Assembly (NCBI GenBank): GCA_014706295.1
Contig: JACSVZ010000006.1
Coordinates: 27,338,629 to 27,402,628 of the forward strand
From: Lycocorax pyrrhopterus obiensis
Lineage: Eukaryota; Chordata; Aves; Passeriformes; Paradisaeidae
Reading direction: 5' to 3'
DNA length: 64,000 nucleotides
Positions 46,701 through 58,234 of this stretch are shown here, piece after piece. Under the pieces are notes generated by a model. That model was not told where the DNA came from, did no database searches, and saw only the letters and a list, made by a program, of their open reading frames with translations. The position numbers and the translations under genes were made by a program. The first letter of the stretch is position 1. Each line of letters begins with the position of its first letter.

Positions 46701-49700
46701 GTTTATGCTAGTAAACTTGATTTTAAATTAAATTCTGTGACACAAATAGACAAAAGCAAAAGCATGAGAAGATCAAGAGCAAGACTGTGAATTCATTATC
46801 CTGAAAGTGGTTGTTGGGCACTTGTGACTTCTAGTCCCATGCCTCCAGAGCAAGGATTGCATGTAGGACAGGTTGGCTTCCTCATCAGGCTGTGCTCTAT
46901 GCTGCCCAGGACATGCCTGCTGCACCACCACAAACTCCATCCCACGTGCAGGCTCTCATCAGAGCCTTGATCACTTTAGTGCTTGTGCATCAGTGTGACA
47001 AGGTGGGTACATGCTGAAAAGTGAGACAGGGGTCAGGTTTCTCAGTACAGCAGACTGAGGGTAGGACTCTGCTCAGCTGACAAGACCAGAGGATTTGAGT
47101 GCCTTCAAACTGAGGAGAGAGCCAGATCCCGGTGTCCCAGCTCAAGGCAGAGCAGGAACAGAAAGTGGCAGGCTTTTGCTTCTTCGTCTCCTGTCATCCT
47201 TTAAAAGAGGGAAGCAGCTTCCAGTACTTTGCAAAGGGTTGTCATGCCTGCGGCTGTTAGATGCACATTGTGAGCCTCGGCATACTTGGTATCCCAGGGG
47301 ATGTCAGCAGAGGAGCATCTAGGCCTGGATCTAAATTCAGGCAAAGGCCTGGGCACTACTGGGAAAGTACAGTAGCTCTAAATGCCTGGAGAACCTAAAG
47401 AAAAGGAAAGACCTATGTCATTTGAGTGCTTCTAGGTTGGGAGACTAGCTGAGCAGGATCTTTGTCATAATGGAATTGGGCTTCTCATAAATGTCCCAGA
47501 TCCTACTCAAGTTGTAAGAATTCCTCCATCAATCTGATCACAACAGACTTGTCTAAGACAGAACAAGCAACTCTTGCCTCACCTGTTCATGTGATGCCCA
47601 GCACAGTCGATGGTCCTGTCTCTCTGGGCTGAGTAAGACAAGTTGCTGTGGCTGAGTATTGCAAGAGGCACACAATCCACCCATGGAGGCATCGCACAAC
47701 AACCCGCAACACCACACTGAGGAGCAGGAAAAGCTAACTTACACCTCTCAGTCCAGCTAGAGAACAGGCAACTGTCCCAGTAAACCAATGGAGAGGAGCA
47801 TTATCACCTCATACCTGAGCCCCATTCTGGCATCCTGACTACAGTACAGTCCATCCTTGCAGAAAACCACCTCTGCACTCTGGTATATAAGAAAAAGACA
47901 CTACATTGGCTAACATTGTTGTGTTTCTACTTTGACGGGAGAACGAATACCTCCAAAGTATGGTAAAAACTCCAGGATCAATGCTGCTTCTTTCTGTGAG
48001 CTGGTAAGAAGACTGCATGCCTCACACTCAATCCTTGTCAAACAAAACATCATGTACAGCAATACAACATCATTTCTTGTTTCTCCCAGTACAAGAAGGT
48101 TCGTATTTGCTTCATTATCAGAAGTTATTGCTTGGCTTTGATATTGTTCCCAGTTAAGTCAAAAGGATTTTTGTCTTTAACTCTGATGTAGCAGCATTAT
48201 ACCCATTTCACACTCACACTCTTCAAGAGAGATTTCTTATAAATCTTAAGGGATATTGTGCCTGGAATATTGGGGCTGCCCTGATATTTGGTTTGTCAGT
48301 GTTATATATCCATTTAGTTTAGCTGTGTTTCAGACACCTCATCCAAAACCCACAGGCATTTGATAATTGAAACACCTACAGAATTCAAAAGTTGTAATAT
48401 CTTATTGAAAAAATGCATCACTGCATTTTGTCAGAGCTTGACTATTAGCCATTAATTTTCCAGCTGGATGCTGAAAATTTTAAAGAACATATCGTATCAA
48501 CCAATTAATCTGGCAGTAATTTTTAATAGTTATTAATTCAATGTTTCGTAGACAAAGCACTGAACAAATGACGAGACATTCCAGCAGTAGTTATGAAAAC
48601 ATTCATCCTTTAACAAGGACGCATTAGTTAGCCAGCCAGCTTTGAAAATAGATTGACTGTAGCTGGTTTTTAAAACAATTCCGAAAAGACTGTGAGCACA
48701 TCTGCTGCATGTTAAACTGGAAAAATCTGGCACCTGAAGAACTGTTACATACAGTGTAAGGACTGTCAGGCCCTGCAATATATCCCACACCAAGAACTCT
48801 GTGCAATGTAAAGCAGGTTATGTCAGACTCGAGAAACAATGTTAGACTCTGGATACAGCAGACAGCTGAAATTTGACATGCTGTTTAGGGGGAGCGCAGG
48901 CAAAGTAGTTTGCTCAAACTGTGACTTCTGATGCAGAAATTAGGGTTTCGAAACAATCTGTGACCCGTCCCATTAACTTATGCCAATGGGGAAAAAGGCC
49001 TACCGTCCCCTGTTCCTGCTTTGCACTGCCTGCTGGATTAAGCCTCTGCACCTTCTTCTGTAGGCAGTGTGGGTGGGGAGCTGGCTCCTGGGTGGGAAGC
49101 AGGACCGGCAAGCCGGCAGGTCCTCCTGCAAGTCATGCAGGGAGCTGGCAGGGCTGCCTTCCCCTAGAGGAGGGGATCCGGGAAGCAGACATGATTCAGC
49201 TGCTAATGATTGAGCTGTACCTAAAACAGAGCTTGTAGCAGAGCTGCATTTTAACCCTTGGGTTGCTGGTCTCCTAAAACATTCATGTACATCCCCTGCT
49301 TCTCCCTGTAAGGGGACAACAGTCTCTGCTGTCCACTGGAACACGGGAGGTAGGAAGGAGTCTGACAAAAGCAGGGAGCTTCTTAGCCTGATCTGACCAG
49401 CAGCAGCCCAGAGCAGCTCCAGATGCCCTGCCTCTGCACACCAGGGGCAGAGCTTCCCATCTAATAGCTGGGCAGCTGGACTCTGAGCAGTCCCTAACTC
49501 TCGCTGGCTTCTCACCCAGCGCACACACTTTGACCGGGACGCTGTAGGTGACAGCCCTGAGCATCTCAGGCTGTGCGTGTTCTCTCCCTCAGGCGGGCAG
49601 GCAGCAGAGGAGCGGAGTGCTCTCTCTGGATGGCACGGAAGGAACAAAGGGATGTGCATGACAAGGGATGAGCCTCAGGTTGCAAACAGCCAGACAAGAG

Positions 49701-52517
49701 CGGTGCGAGAGAAGCAGGATGGAGGTCTGGGTGTTTCCCAAGATGGGTGCCAGAAAGACCAGGTTTCCCTTGCTGATTTCTATGCTGCAGCTGCTCATCA
49801 CTAACAAATCCTGCAGCATGTAATAAATTGGGCTTTTGAGTTCCCATAAGAAATTTAGGAAGGAGAGAAGAAAGGGAGTGGGATCTTCTGAGGGTAGCCC
49901 ATCTTTGTTCTGAGTTTACTGAAGTGCATTTTGGGACAAGCAGGCTGAACAGGGGACAGAGCCTTGACCACAAAATAGCTAAAAGCCCTTTCACAGATTT
50001 TACAAAGGGACTGGTCTGGGAAAGTTTTAGAAAATGAGAAAATTATGCAACTTTCTCTTAGAGCTGGAAAATACTAAAATATATGTGTAATGTGTATTGA
50101 GTGTAGTGATTGTTGGTTGTGACTCATCAGCCACATAAACTTCTGTTACCTCGAATCTTCCATGAAATGGGAGGAAAGAGAAACGGAAAGTCATCAACAA
50201 AGATGTGTTTTCTGTGTACTTTGTTTCTTCTGTTTTTTCCAGTCTTTCTGCTCTAGGTTCTGTACCCAGAACTGTATAATTAAATGAAAATACATGCCAT
50301 GAAAATACTACAGCAGGCTAGAAGCCATCTAGTACAATGTCTGAAGACCACTTCAAGGATTAAAGTTAGGGTAGGGAAGTGTAGCTTTGTTTAGCTCTTT
50401 TTTCATTGTGTGCAAACTTTAATTTGCTTCTGTATTTTTTTCTTGGTTGCTTATTTGGGTGGTTTGTTCCTACTATATCCTGGGGCTTTTTTCTTCCCCT
50501 AAATAACACCTGCTGTTGAGAAATCTGTGTGTCCTGTTGTACATACATGCTACCCTCCTGTGTTTGAGTACTCATTAAGTCTAATGGAAATCATTTTCTT
50601 TGGGTGGTCCTCACTGCACACACTAATTTCCATACAGTGCTCTACAAGAAGCCAAGAAGGGAGCAGGCCCCGCAAAAAGTGCTCTGCCAAGCAAGCCTGT
50701 TAACAGGGTTTTGAACAAGCCAAGGCTCTGTTAAGATCAACGGTTTGGTTCACAGGGATATCCTATGCACATTCCTGCAAGTCACAGATTGCTATGTGTA
50801 GATCTTAACCCAGTAAGACAGAGTGCAGTCTGCCAGGCTACAGGATGCAGAAATGCTATCGTGGAGTTGTGCTGCTCTGGCACTGGGACATAGTGAGAAG
50901 CCCACACCAAGCCAAGTGGGTTGGAACATGCCCATAGTGCAAGTGCCAAACCTCTTAACAGAGAGAAACTCTGGGGAAGCCGAGCCTTTCCAATATAGCT
51001 TTCTTCCCTCCCCAACGTTACTTTCAGTCTTATCTGGCTCGGATTCAGTAACTGGTTTTCATTCAGTTATTATTTCAAGTAGGCCCAAGAGAACTTCTCA
51101 AGCATCTTAGTCATTTGTGAGACAGTCCCCTGGGAAGGCAATGCAGAACCAAAGCACCATGGGCACAGTACTGTGCAACACCCCCAGTTCAAGAGCTCTC
51201 CTGGAAGAGTCCTGCACCACAGGAGCTGGATCAGGCAGGGGAGGAGCTGGCTACCCCTGCAAACGTGCTGAGTGTCAGCAAACCTATTCCCATCAGGGGG
51301 CTGAGGGAAAGGGCTGACACTGCCTCAACATTATCTCACTGATCAGCCGGCCCACGAGTTGCGTGGGATTTACCAGTACACAGAGCTAAGGAAAATCAGA
51401 CCATGCTTAGCCAACTCAGCAAGAACACAGGAAGTTTTCAAGAGTGGAAGCCTTTTCTAAAATAGTGTTAAAGTATGAAGTATTAAAAATTGGAAATGAC
51501 TATACATGATAGTGCTGGGGACTACACTGTTACCCTAAAAGTTCCTGTCTAAGCTCCACTTCACCCAGGACATGAAAAACCTGTCCTGTCTGGTGATTTG
51601 TACTGAACTGAAGCACTCCCCCTTCACAATGCCCTGTGGATTTGATGTAGGTATTTGCATTTTCTCAACATGTCGCCTGTCACTAGTGCTGTCTTGCTGT
51701 CCTTCCCCAGTCAAAACAGAGAAGCCATGGTCTCTTTGTGGTCACACTGTCTCACCAGTAAGGCCAGTGAAGTAGATGTGACCTTGTAATTTTCTTTTGC
51801 TCTTGCCATTGTGGAAAATAATCGTATCAGAATTGTGGCCACACTGAACCACTCTTCATTTCTGATTTCTCTTCTCTGAGCAGACAAGAATGACCTAGGG
51901 CCTCTTAGTGTGTTTTACATCAAAGACTCATGAAGAGTCCTGACAGCCTTGATGTCACTGCTGTAAATAAACCATTAATCACACTGCCATTCCAGGGAAC
52001 AGCCTTCTCCCAGAGGGCATGAACCTCCCTCAGGTCACTAATATAAACCACATCTCCACTAATCCGGTGGGATGGAGGTAATGTCAGGGCTTTCAAGGTG
52101 GGCTGACTCTGTGTCAGGGGGACACTCCATTATTCTCGTTGTAGTGCACAGGTCATTGTTATGGTTCCAGTGAATTGTAAATGGTCAATTAATGGAGAAA
52201 GAGTTATAATGAAGTGAATAAAGTGCATTGCACAAGGAGTTACAGTAATAAGTGGAAAGAATAGAAGCCTCACTGTACTGTTGAAACTTTTGTTTTGGAG
52301 TTGACTACTGCATAAAAACTTAATATAGAGGTGCAAGAGAAACAGTAGGGTCAGTGATCTAGCAGACAACCAGAGCAGTGTGGCTCTAGTACATACTGCA
52401 GAGACTAATACCATGAATAGCAACGTGTCTATTATTAAAAATTGATCTAATTTTAAAATCCATGCCAGGCCACTGTCTTGCCAGCACTACTCTTCAGTAA
52501 GAATGTCAGTGGAAATA
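46701..52517. other. Unique non-coding stretch with one GC-rich block
   Basis: A cluster of TAAT/ATTA cores occurs at 48425-48545. A GC-rich block at about 49050-49660 carries the longest open frame of the window, 219 codons on minus (49000-49659), overlapped by two other minus frames and a plus frame. A CCGGC-AA-GCCGG inverted repeat lies at 49105-49116. No domain, repeat family or splice framework is recognised. Confidence 0.5.
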
Positions 52518-52632
52518 ACATATTTTATACATATAAACAAGCAGTACATGTATATAAAATGCAGGTTATTATATATAATACATTGCATGGATTATATATT
52601 TACACACACATATACATATATATCAAAATAGC
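52518..52632. repeat. AT-rich TATA/ACAC microsatellite region
   Basis: Imperfect TA and CA dinucleotide runs (TATATAATA, TACACACACATATACATATATAT) are separated by short unique pieces. Confidence 0.85.
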
Positions 52633-55600
52633 ATATTAGTGTGGTTTAGAAATACAACTAAAACCAAAGTCAGTTAGACCTGTACTCTGCAGCTGGATTG
52701 TTCAGTCATCATGGGTGAATTGCAAACAGAAATCTGGCCTTCTGACAGAGTAGCTTTTGCCATGGGAACTGCCTCATTAAGCATGGTCGTCTGCATGTCC
52801 CAGTGTAAAAGCAGCATAAAAATAATGATACAACAGAGCTGATTGCTGCCTCCTTGCTTTAGAGAGTCCTGAGGGCAGTCTGTGATTCCCAGAAGTTATT
52901 CAAAGTAGCCCTAAATCAGAGAGTTCAGGGCTACTCTAAATGGCACTAATACATTTTTTCATACAATAAGTTATATTTCTAAAATGTGGTCCCAAGGGCA
53001 TGTGAGCCAGATAGCACTGGCCACTTTCACACACTCCCTCCACACCACAGCCTGGCACAGAGACTGCTAACACAGCTTTCTGTGGCCAGAGGAACCCCCC
53101 ACACTTTCCCTCTGGAGGCTGAGCCTAAGCTTTAGGGCTGTGCACTGAGGTTTACGTGTTCAGACCAGACAGCACAGTTTTGAAGCCACACTCCAAAAAC
53201 CTCTGGAGAGCAGTGATGGCAGTGAGTGCCTGCAGGACATTCAGGCTCATCACATCCCACCTCTTGGAAGGGGCTCTGTGGTACTGCCAAGAGGTACCTC
53301 ACACCATCCCCCAGGCGTCCCCCAGCTTCATCAGCTGTGCTGGTTTTAGGACTCCCAAATGAAATGCAGTATCTCACAACTTGACTTCTCTAATTACTTT
53401 AAAACCTGACACTTGCTAACCCAGATGGACACAGAGCTGGATCTTCACAACCTGGGCTACTCTCCAGAGGCAGATTCCTTACAAGGAAACCACCCCACTG
53501 GTCTGCTCTGCATGGCAGATGAGGTGCCACAAAAGGCCAAGCTCTGATCAGCTCCACAAATATAGCTAATAAACTGTTAACACCTCAGGCAACTAAATCA
53601 CAACTCTGCTGGGCTCCATCTATTTAAAACATGGTCAGTGCCAGGACTAAAATTGTGAACTTCCCCTGCTAAAAATTTGGGTGATCCTCACTTGCCTTAT
53701 AACAAAACAAACCAGGGTGCCTAAGGGTGTCTGTGTTAGCATAAGCCTGACTGTAAAAGCCTAACTCTCTTGCTTGATGCCTTAACCAGGACCAGGAGAC
53801 GAGATTGCTGACTTGGAATGGAGTTTCTTAAGAGAGAAATGAACTAAAGAAATGTTTTACTCTGCTGAAGCACAGATTGTCTTTGGAGTCCAAAACACTG
53901 CTATTTAAAAATGCCTTTTGCAAATCAAGTCATGAGTTTCCAAGCTGTCAAAAGAATCCCTCTCATTATAACCATACGTAGGTCAGGATTCAGCACTGTC
54001 CAACAGTGAGATTCATGAGCTGGGCCTCCCACAAGCATCCTTGGGGAGACGAGCACAAGGTAAGCTGCCTTCCACTTCTGTCAACAGAAGCTCAGCTGCG
54101 TTCTCCTAAGCCTCATGCCACAATCTTCATACTTAGTTTTTCAGCACGATATTTATTTCAATTTTAATTTGTAAGTTTCTTTAAATAGCTACTTCAAGGC
54201 TTTTCCATGCACCTCCAGCATAATCTTCTGAACTTAAACTCAAGTTACAGGCCTGAACCCCTCTTCAGCAATAATTATTTTTTAAGTAACAGCAGTAAGA
54301 TGAAGGTATAAAATTTTGAATTTTGCTTTTTTGTGCTTTCTTAAGGAATACTTGTTTTGATGAATATAGTTTATAACATAAGGAAAGAAAATGTGTATTT
54401 AAACCATGTTTCGTGTAATAAAGCAGACTTTAGAACTCAATTTATTATAAATAAAACACCTGGCTGATCTTCCCAATATATATATTTAAAGCTATTCTGA
54501 GAGTGTGGGACAATAAAAGAGTATTAGCTTTATTATCACCTACATTTGACTGAAATAAAGTTTCACAGTGTACCGGTGAACTGGACAGAAGATACCCATG
54601 AAGTCTTGAGAAGCAGAGATAAGCACATATTAGTGCTTCTTCTGACACAGACTGAGGTTTATATGTGCATTTCTGGAGCTGCCAATGAGCACTTTGGTAA
54701 CAATGAACACAGAAAATACACACATGGTCCGTACACAAAAGTCCTCAACCCCTGTCTGGAGTGAGACCCTCTGTGCCTCACCACATCTGTCTGTGCAGGC
54801 TTGCCACCACTCCTGCTATCATACCCAATCCCTTACACCCTGTCACAGCCTTCCAGAGAGGCATCAGTGGGGTCTGCAGCTAAGGGGAGGCTGGGTTTGC
54901 TGCTCTTCTGCTATCCTGCACATTCTTCCTTATTGCTGGGCCTGGACACAAGCAGCCACTTCACTTTTACCTCTTTGCTTTCCTGAGGCAACAGCTCAGC
55001 GTGGGAAAAGTGGGCAGCAGGACCTACTGGTGATCCCAAGGTGCTACCAGCAGCCTGCTGCTCTCTGCGCCGTGGCTGGTCTTGCATGGTGCCTAAACTG
55101 GTCCCAACACACTTGGCTTTCCTCTCCAAGCTATCAAATAGAGTCCACAGCCCTGAAGTAGCCTGAAATTTAAGAGGCTCTTTCAGATGATGTAGCCATG
55201 CATGCTCACTGGGAAGGCTCCACAGTTCCCTTCCAGTCCAGGGAAGAGCAATTGCTTGTAAACAAATGAATACTGTTTAGCATTAACTAGGAATGCCTCA
55301 GCCTGATGTGTATCCTACAGTGTATCAGAAAAGATCTTTCTTCTAAACAAAAGAGAAACTAAGTATAATCAATTTATTTCAATACCTTTAAAACGTAACT
55401 GTGTTTTGTGAGGCTGGTGGAGTACTCAGCACTAAAGATTGACATTGCCTTATGAACAGGACTTCTTATGTGATATGCAAGGAAATACATAGTTCTCAAA
55501 ACTATAATTTACTTTCAATCTACATTCTACATGATGTAGGCAAATGCTGCTTTTAAAGCATATGGGTAAAGGAAAACTCCATGTGGAAGGACTGAAGCCT

Positions 55601-56882
55601 AAGTCTGCAAAATTTCAGAGACAAAAAAGCAGCACATATTGGCATAATTTTTTTTCTGATGCTTGCAAGTGTAATAGATTTTTAGCTATACTGATGAGCA
55701 AAACTGCACACAGAAACTTGAAGCTGTTTCAGAATTATTGTTAATTACAAAGCCCTTGAAAATGCCTTTAAGTAAACCAGGTGCTTTTATTTATTTTTCT
55801 TTTGCCATAAAATATGTGTTATCAGGAACAGTAATTGTTCCCCCAAAACAGAATTTCTGCTAGTTGAAATACACAGCATCTCTTTCCAACGTACATTTTT
55901 TATTAAAGAATGGACATATTTAAAATTAATCAGGCACTTTTTGCATCTATTTCTGTAAGTGCTGCTGGCTATTGCGTTGCTGTAACACATCATCAAGGAA
56001 ATGGTCAGTGGGAACAAGAGTTCTGCAGATTGACAAGACAAGCAACTTTTATTAAATGCAAACTGTCAACTTTTGTACTTTAGATAAACGCTTTGATTTA
56101 GGAGGGTTAGAGACAAGCAGAAGGTGTCAGCAGACAGATTGGAAGGTCTCTGGGACTTTTCAAGAGATTTATAAGTTGACTTTTGTTTAACTGCTTGGTT
56201 TTTAAGCATTTTGGTTTCTTTGAGGTACTCAAACCCAAGCTGACATACCTTCTAATTTTGCTGTGTGCTAACTATGAAAGTTTAATAAAAACACTGCAAA
56301 TTTTCACTGTTCTCAGTGGTTTAGCAGGAAATCTCAATCTTATAGGTAAAATGGCCTGGAAATAGCCTTTGATCTGCAGTCTATGTATGCATCATAAAAA
56401 CACAGAAACACAGCACAAAATGCCGCAATGAAGACCTGGGTTTTTTGAGTCACCAAGCTGCAGTACATTTTGTGTGTAATGAAATTATCATTGCTCTTCC
56501 ACATCAATAAAGCAGTCAGATCAAACTTCTCCCCACCTGTAGGTATGGGGAGAGGCTGCTGTTCTCTACTCTGTCGGCTCCAGAACAGGTTCTAGCTCTG
56601 GGAGACCCTGTGGCAACAAAGAAGTTCTTACTCTGCCACTTATGTGAGAGATGTGGTCAGCTGACAGCTGCTGAGGGAAAGGCAGATGCATGGGGTGCAG
56701 AAACATCTCTGTCTATCCACACTCAATTTTCCTTGTCCTTCCTCCTGCAGTATCTCCTGTGCAAGGAGGTAGGTAGGTGCCAGGGCTCATCCTGAGGCAG
56801 GGAAAACCATCTCTCCTCGTGTTGCTCAGAAGCCTTAGGGCAGTGTGGGAACACCGCTGCCAAACAGCCTCCTTACAAACAG
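52633..56882. other. Unique non-coding stretch
   Basis: The longest frame is 158 codons on plus (54685-55161), with no domain and with a 72-codon antisense frame across it. A weak exon-like pair (acceptor at 54006, GTAAGC donor at 54060) is too poor to call. No repeat family is recognised. Confidence 0.5.
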
Positions 56883-56942
56883 GAACTGGTGGCTGAAGCC
56901 TCCAGGCTCCAGCCCCTCCTGTATTTCATGGAGGATCTGCTG
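56883..56942 (+). other. Candidate 60-base exon (unproven)
   Basis: An acceptor-like CTCCTTACAAACAG ends at 56882, and a strong GTAAGTA donor begins at 56943. The 60 bases are 20 codons with no stop in one frame and a protein-like reading (ELVAEASRLQ...YFMEDLL). The same frame also stays open for about 25 codons upstream and 45 downstream, so openness alone is weak evidence. I recognise no family. The acceptor's pyrimidine tract is short. Confidence 0.22.
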
Positions 56943-58151
56943 GTAAGTAAGGAGCCCTGTTCCCACGGGCACCATCAGCACTTTGCTCTGGACTCTGTGC
57001 ATGTCCCCACCACTGCTGTTAGACCACTTACGATGGAAGAGTCATGGTGGAATTTTCTCTTGAAAGTTCACTTTTAAAAATGGCAGCATGGGAAATAGTT
57101 CTGTGCTTTGACTTATTATGGAAAACACATAGAAGATAGCGGGACCTACCTCCTAGAATATTGTGCCCAGTGCAATATCCTATCCTTTGCTGTTGGAAGT
57201 CATTTAAAAGAATGTTTTCAACTTTTCCAAACTGCTAGCCAGTTTAAAAAGGAGAATGCTAGTGGCGTTATAATAGCTGCTTACTTCTATTTATGATATC
57301 TGCTTTGCTGTATGTGTTTTCCTGATGTTTTTGCACAAGAGGTTATTTCCTTGACCTTCACATGGTTTGAGAAAAATGTTTGCATTTTAGATTTTCATTT
57401 TAATTTTGTTCTAGTGTCTAAAGAACAAAAATGAGACTGTAAGCTCCCTGGAGGATGTTTAAGGTACGAGCTGTGAGCCAGATGCAAGCTACAAAACTCC
57501 TCAGTTGAGACTCCTTGAAGGCAGCTGTAGTCACCTATCTTTGGAGAATTCAGGTCCCAGCGTGCATTAAAGCCAAGCTCCTGGGATCAAGGGAGAATAT
57601 TTAATGCTCTGACCCTAGGCTTCCTTGGTGGTCACGCCTATCTTAAAGGCATAGATTGTTATCCTTTTTTTTTTTTTAAGCAAATTAATTTTTCCCTCCA
57701 GGACTCCTGGCCAGAGAAGACTTTCATGAGATACCATAGGCTTCCACACATGAAATAATTATGATAAAGGAAAGTTTTTCTTCAAAAAAAATGTAGCATA
57801 GAGATGAATATGCAGATTTACTAATATTGTTGCTTTCCATCTTGTGTACACTGAAATTATATTTTTTTTACTGCATTAATCCCATGATCCATGAAACAGA
57901 TAAACATGCTGTAATATTGCTGGAAAGTTCCTACCCACCCCAGTATATCCAAACCACAGACAAATCCAGCAAGCTACCCATTGCAAAGTTAATATTGCTG
58001 GGCAAATGCTTTAAGTACCCGACTCTGTGTCAGGAACAATAAATAAAGTCCTTGGCCCAAAATGCAAATCTTAACAAGGCTCATGCATATCATTAACAAT
58101 GCAACACACACACTAGAAGAATTATAATCTGGGTATGCTCACTACTGTCAG
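56943..58151. other. Unique AT-rich non-coding stretch
   Basis: It holds a 13-base T-run at 57665-57677 and frames of at most 71 codons. No repeat or gene is recognised. Confidence 0.5.
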
Positions 58152-58234
58152 TTTGACAGCGAGCCTCCCTGGGTTACAAACAGCCACATCCAGAGCTCTC
58201 AAGCTGCAGGAATTCATCACCACCCCAGCCAGAG
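58152..58234 (+). other. Candidate 83-base exon (unproven)
   Basis: An acceptor-like TGCTCACTACTGTCAG ends at 58151, and the strong donor AGAG|GTGAGT begins at 58235. Two of three frames are open through the 83 bases; one begins LTASLPGLQTATSRALKLQ. Length and signals are typical of a vertebrate internal exon, coding or non-coding, but no partner exon is seen and the pair could be chance. Confidence 0.22.

Noticed and set aside
46284..46790. 168-codon plus-strand open frame
   Set aside because: It is antisense to the CR1 reverse-transcriptase remnant; openness there comes from the coding history of the other strand.
54007..54059. Exon-like 53-base segment with a GTAAGC donor
   Set aside because: The acceptor pyrimidine tract is poor and the donor is common by chance.
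54685..55161. 158-codon plus-strand open frame
   Set aside because: No domain, no splice framework, and a 72-codon antisense frame across it; consistent with composition.
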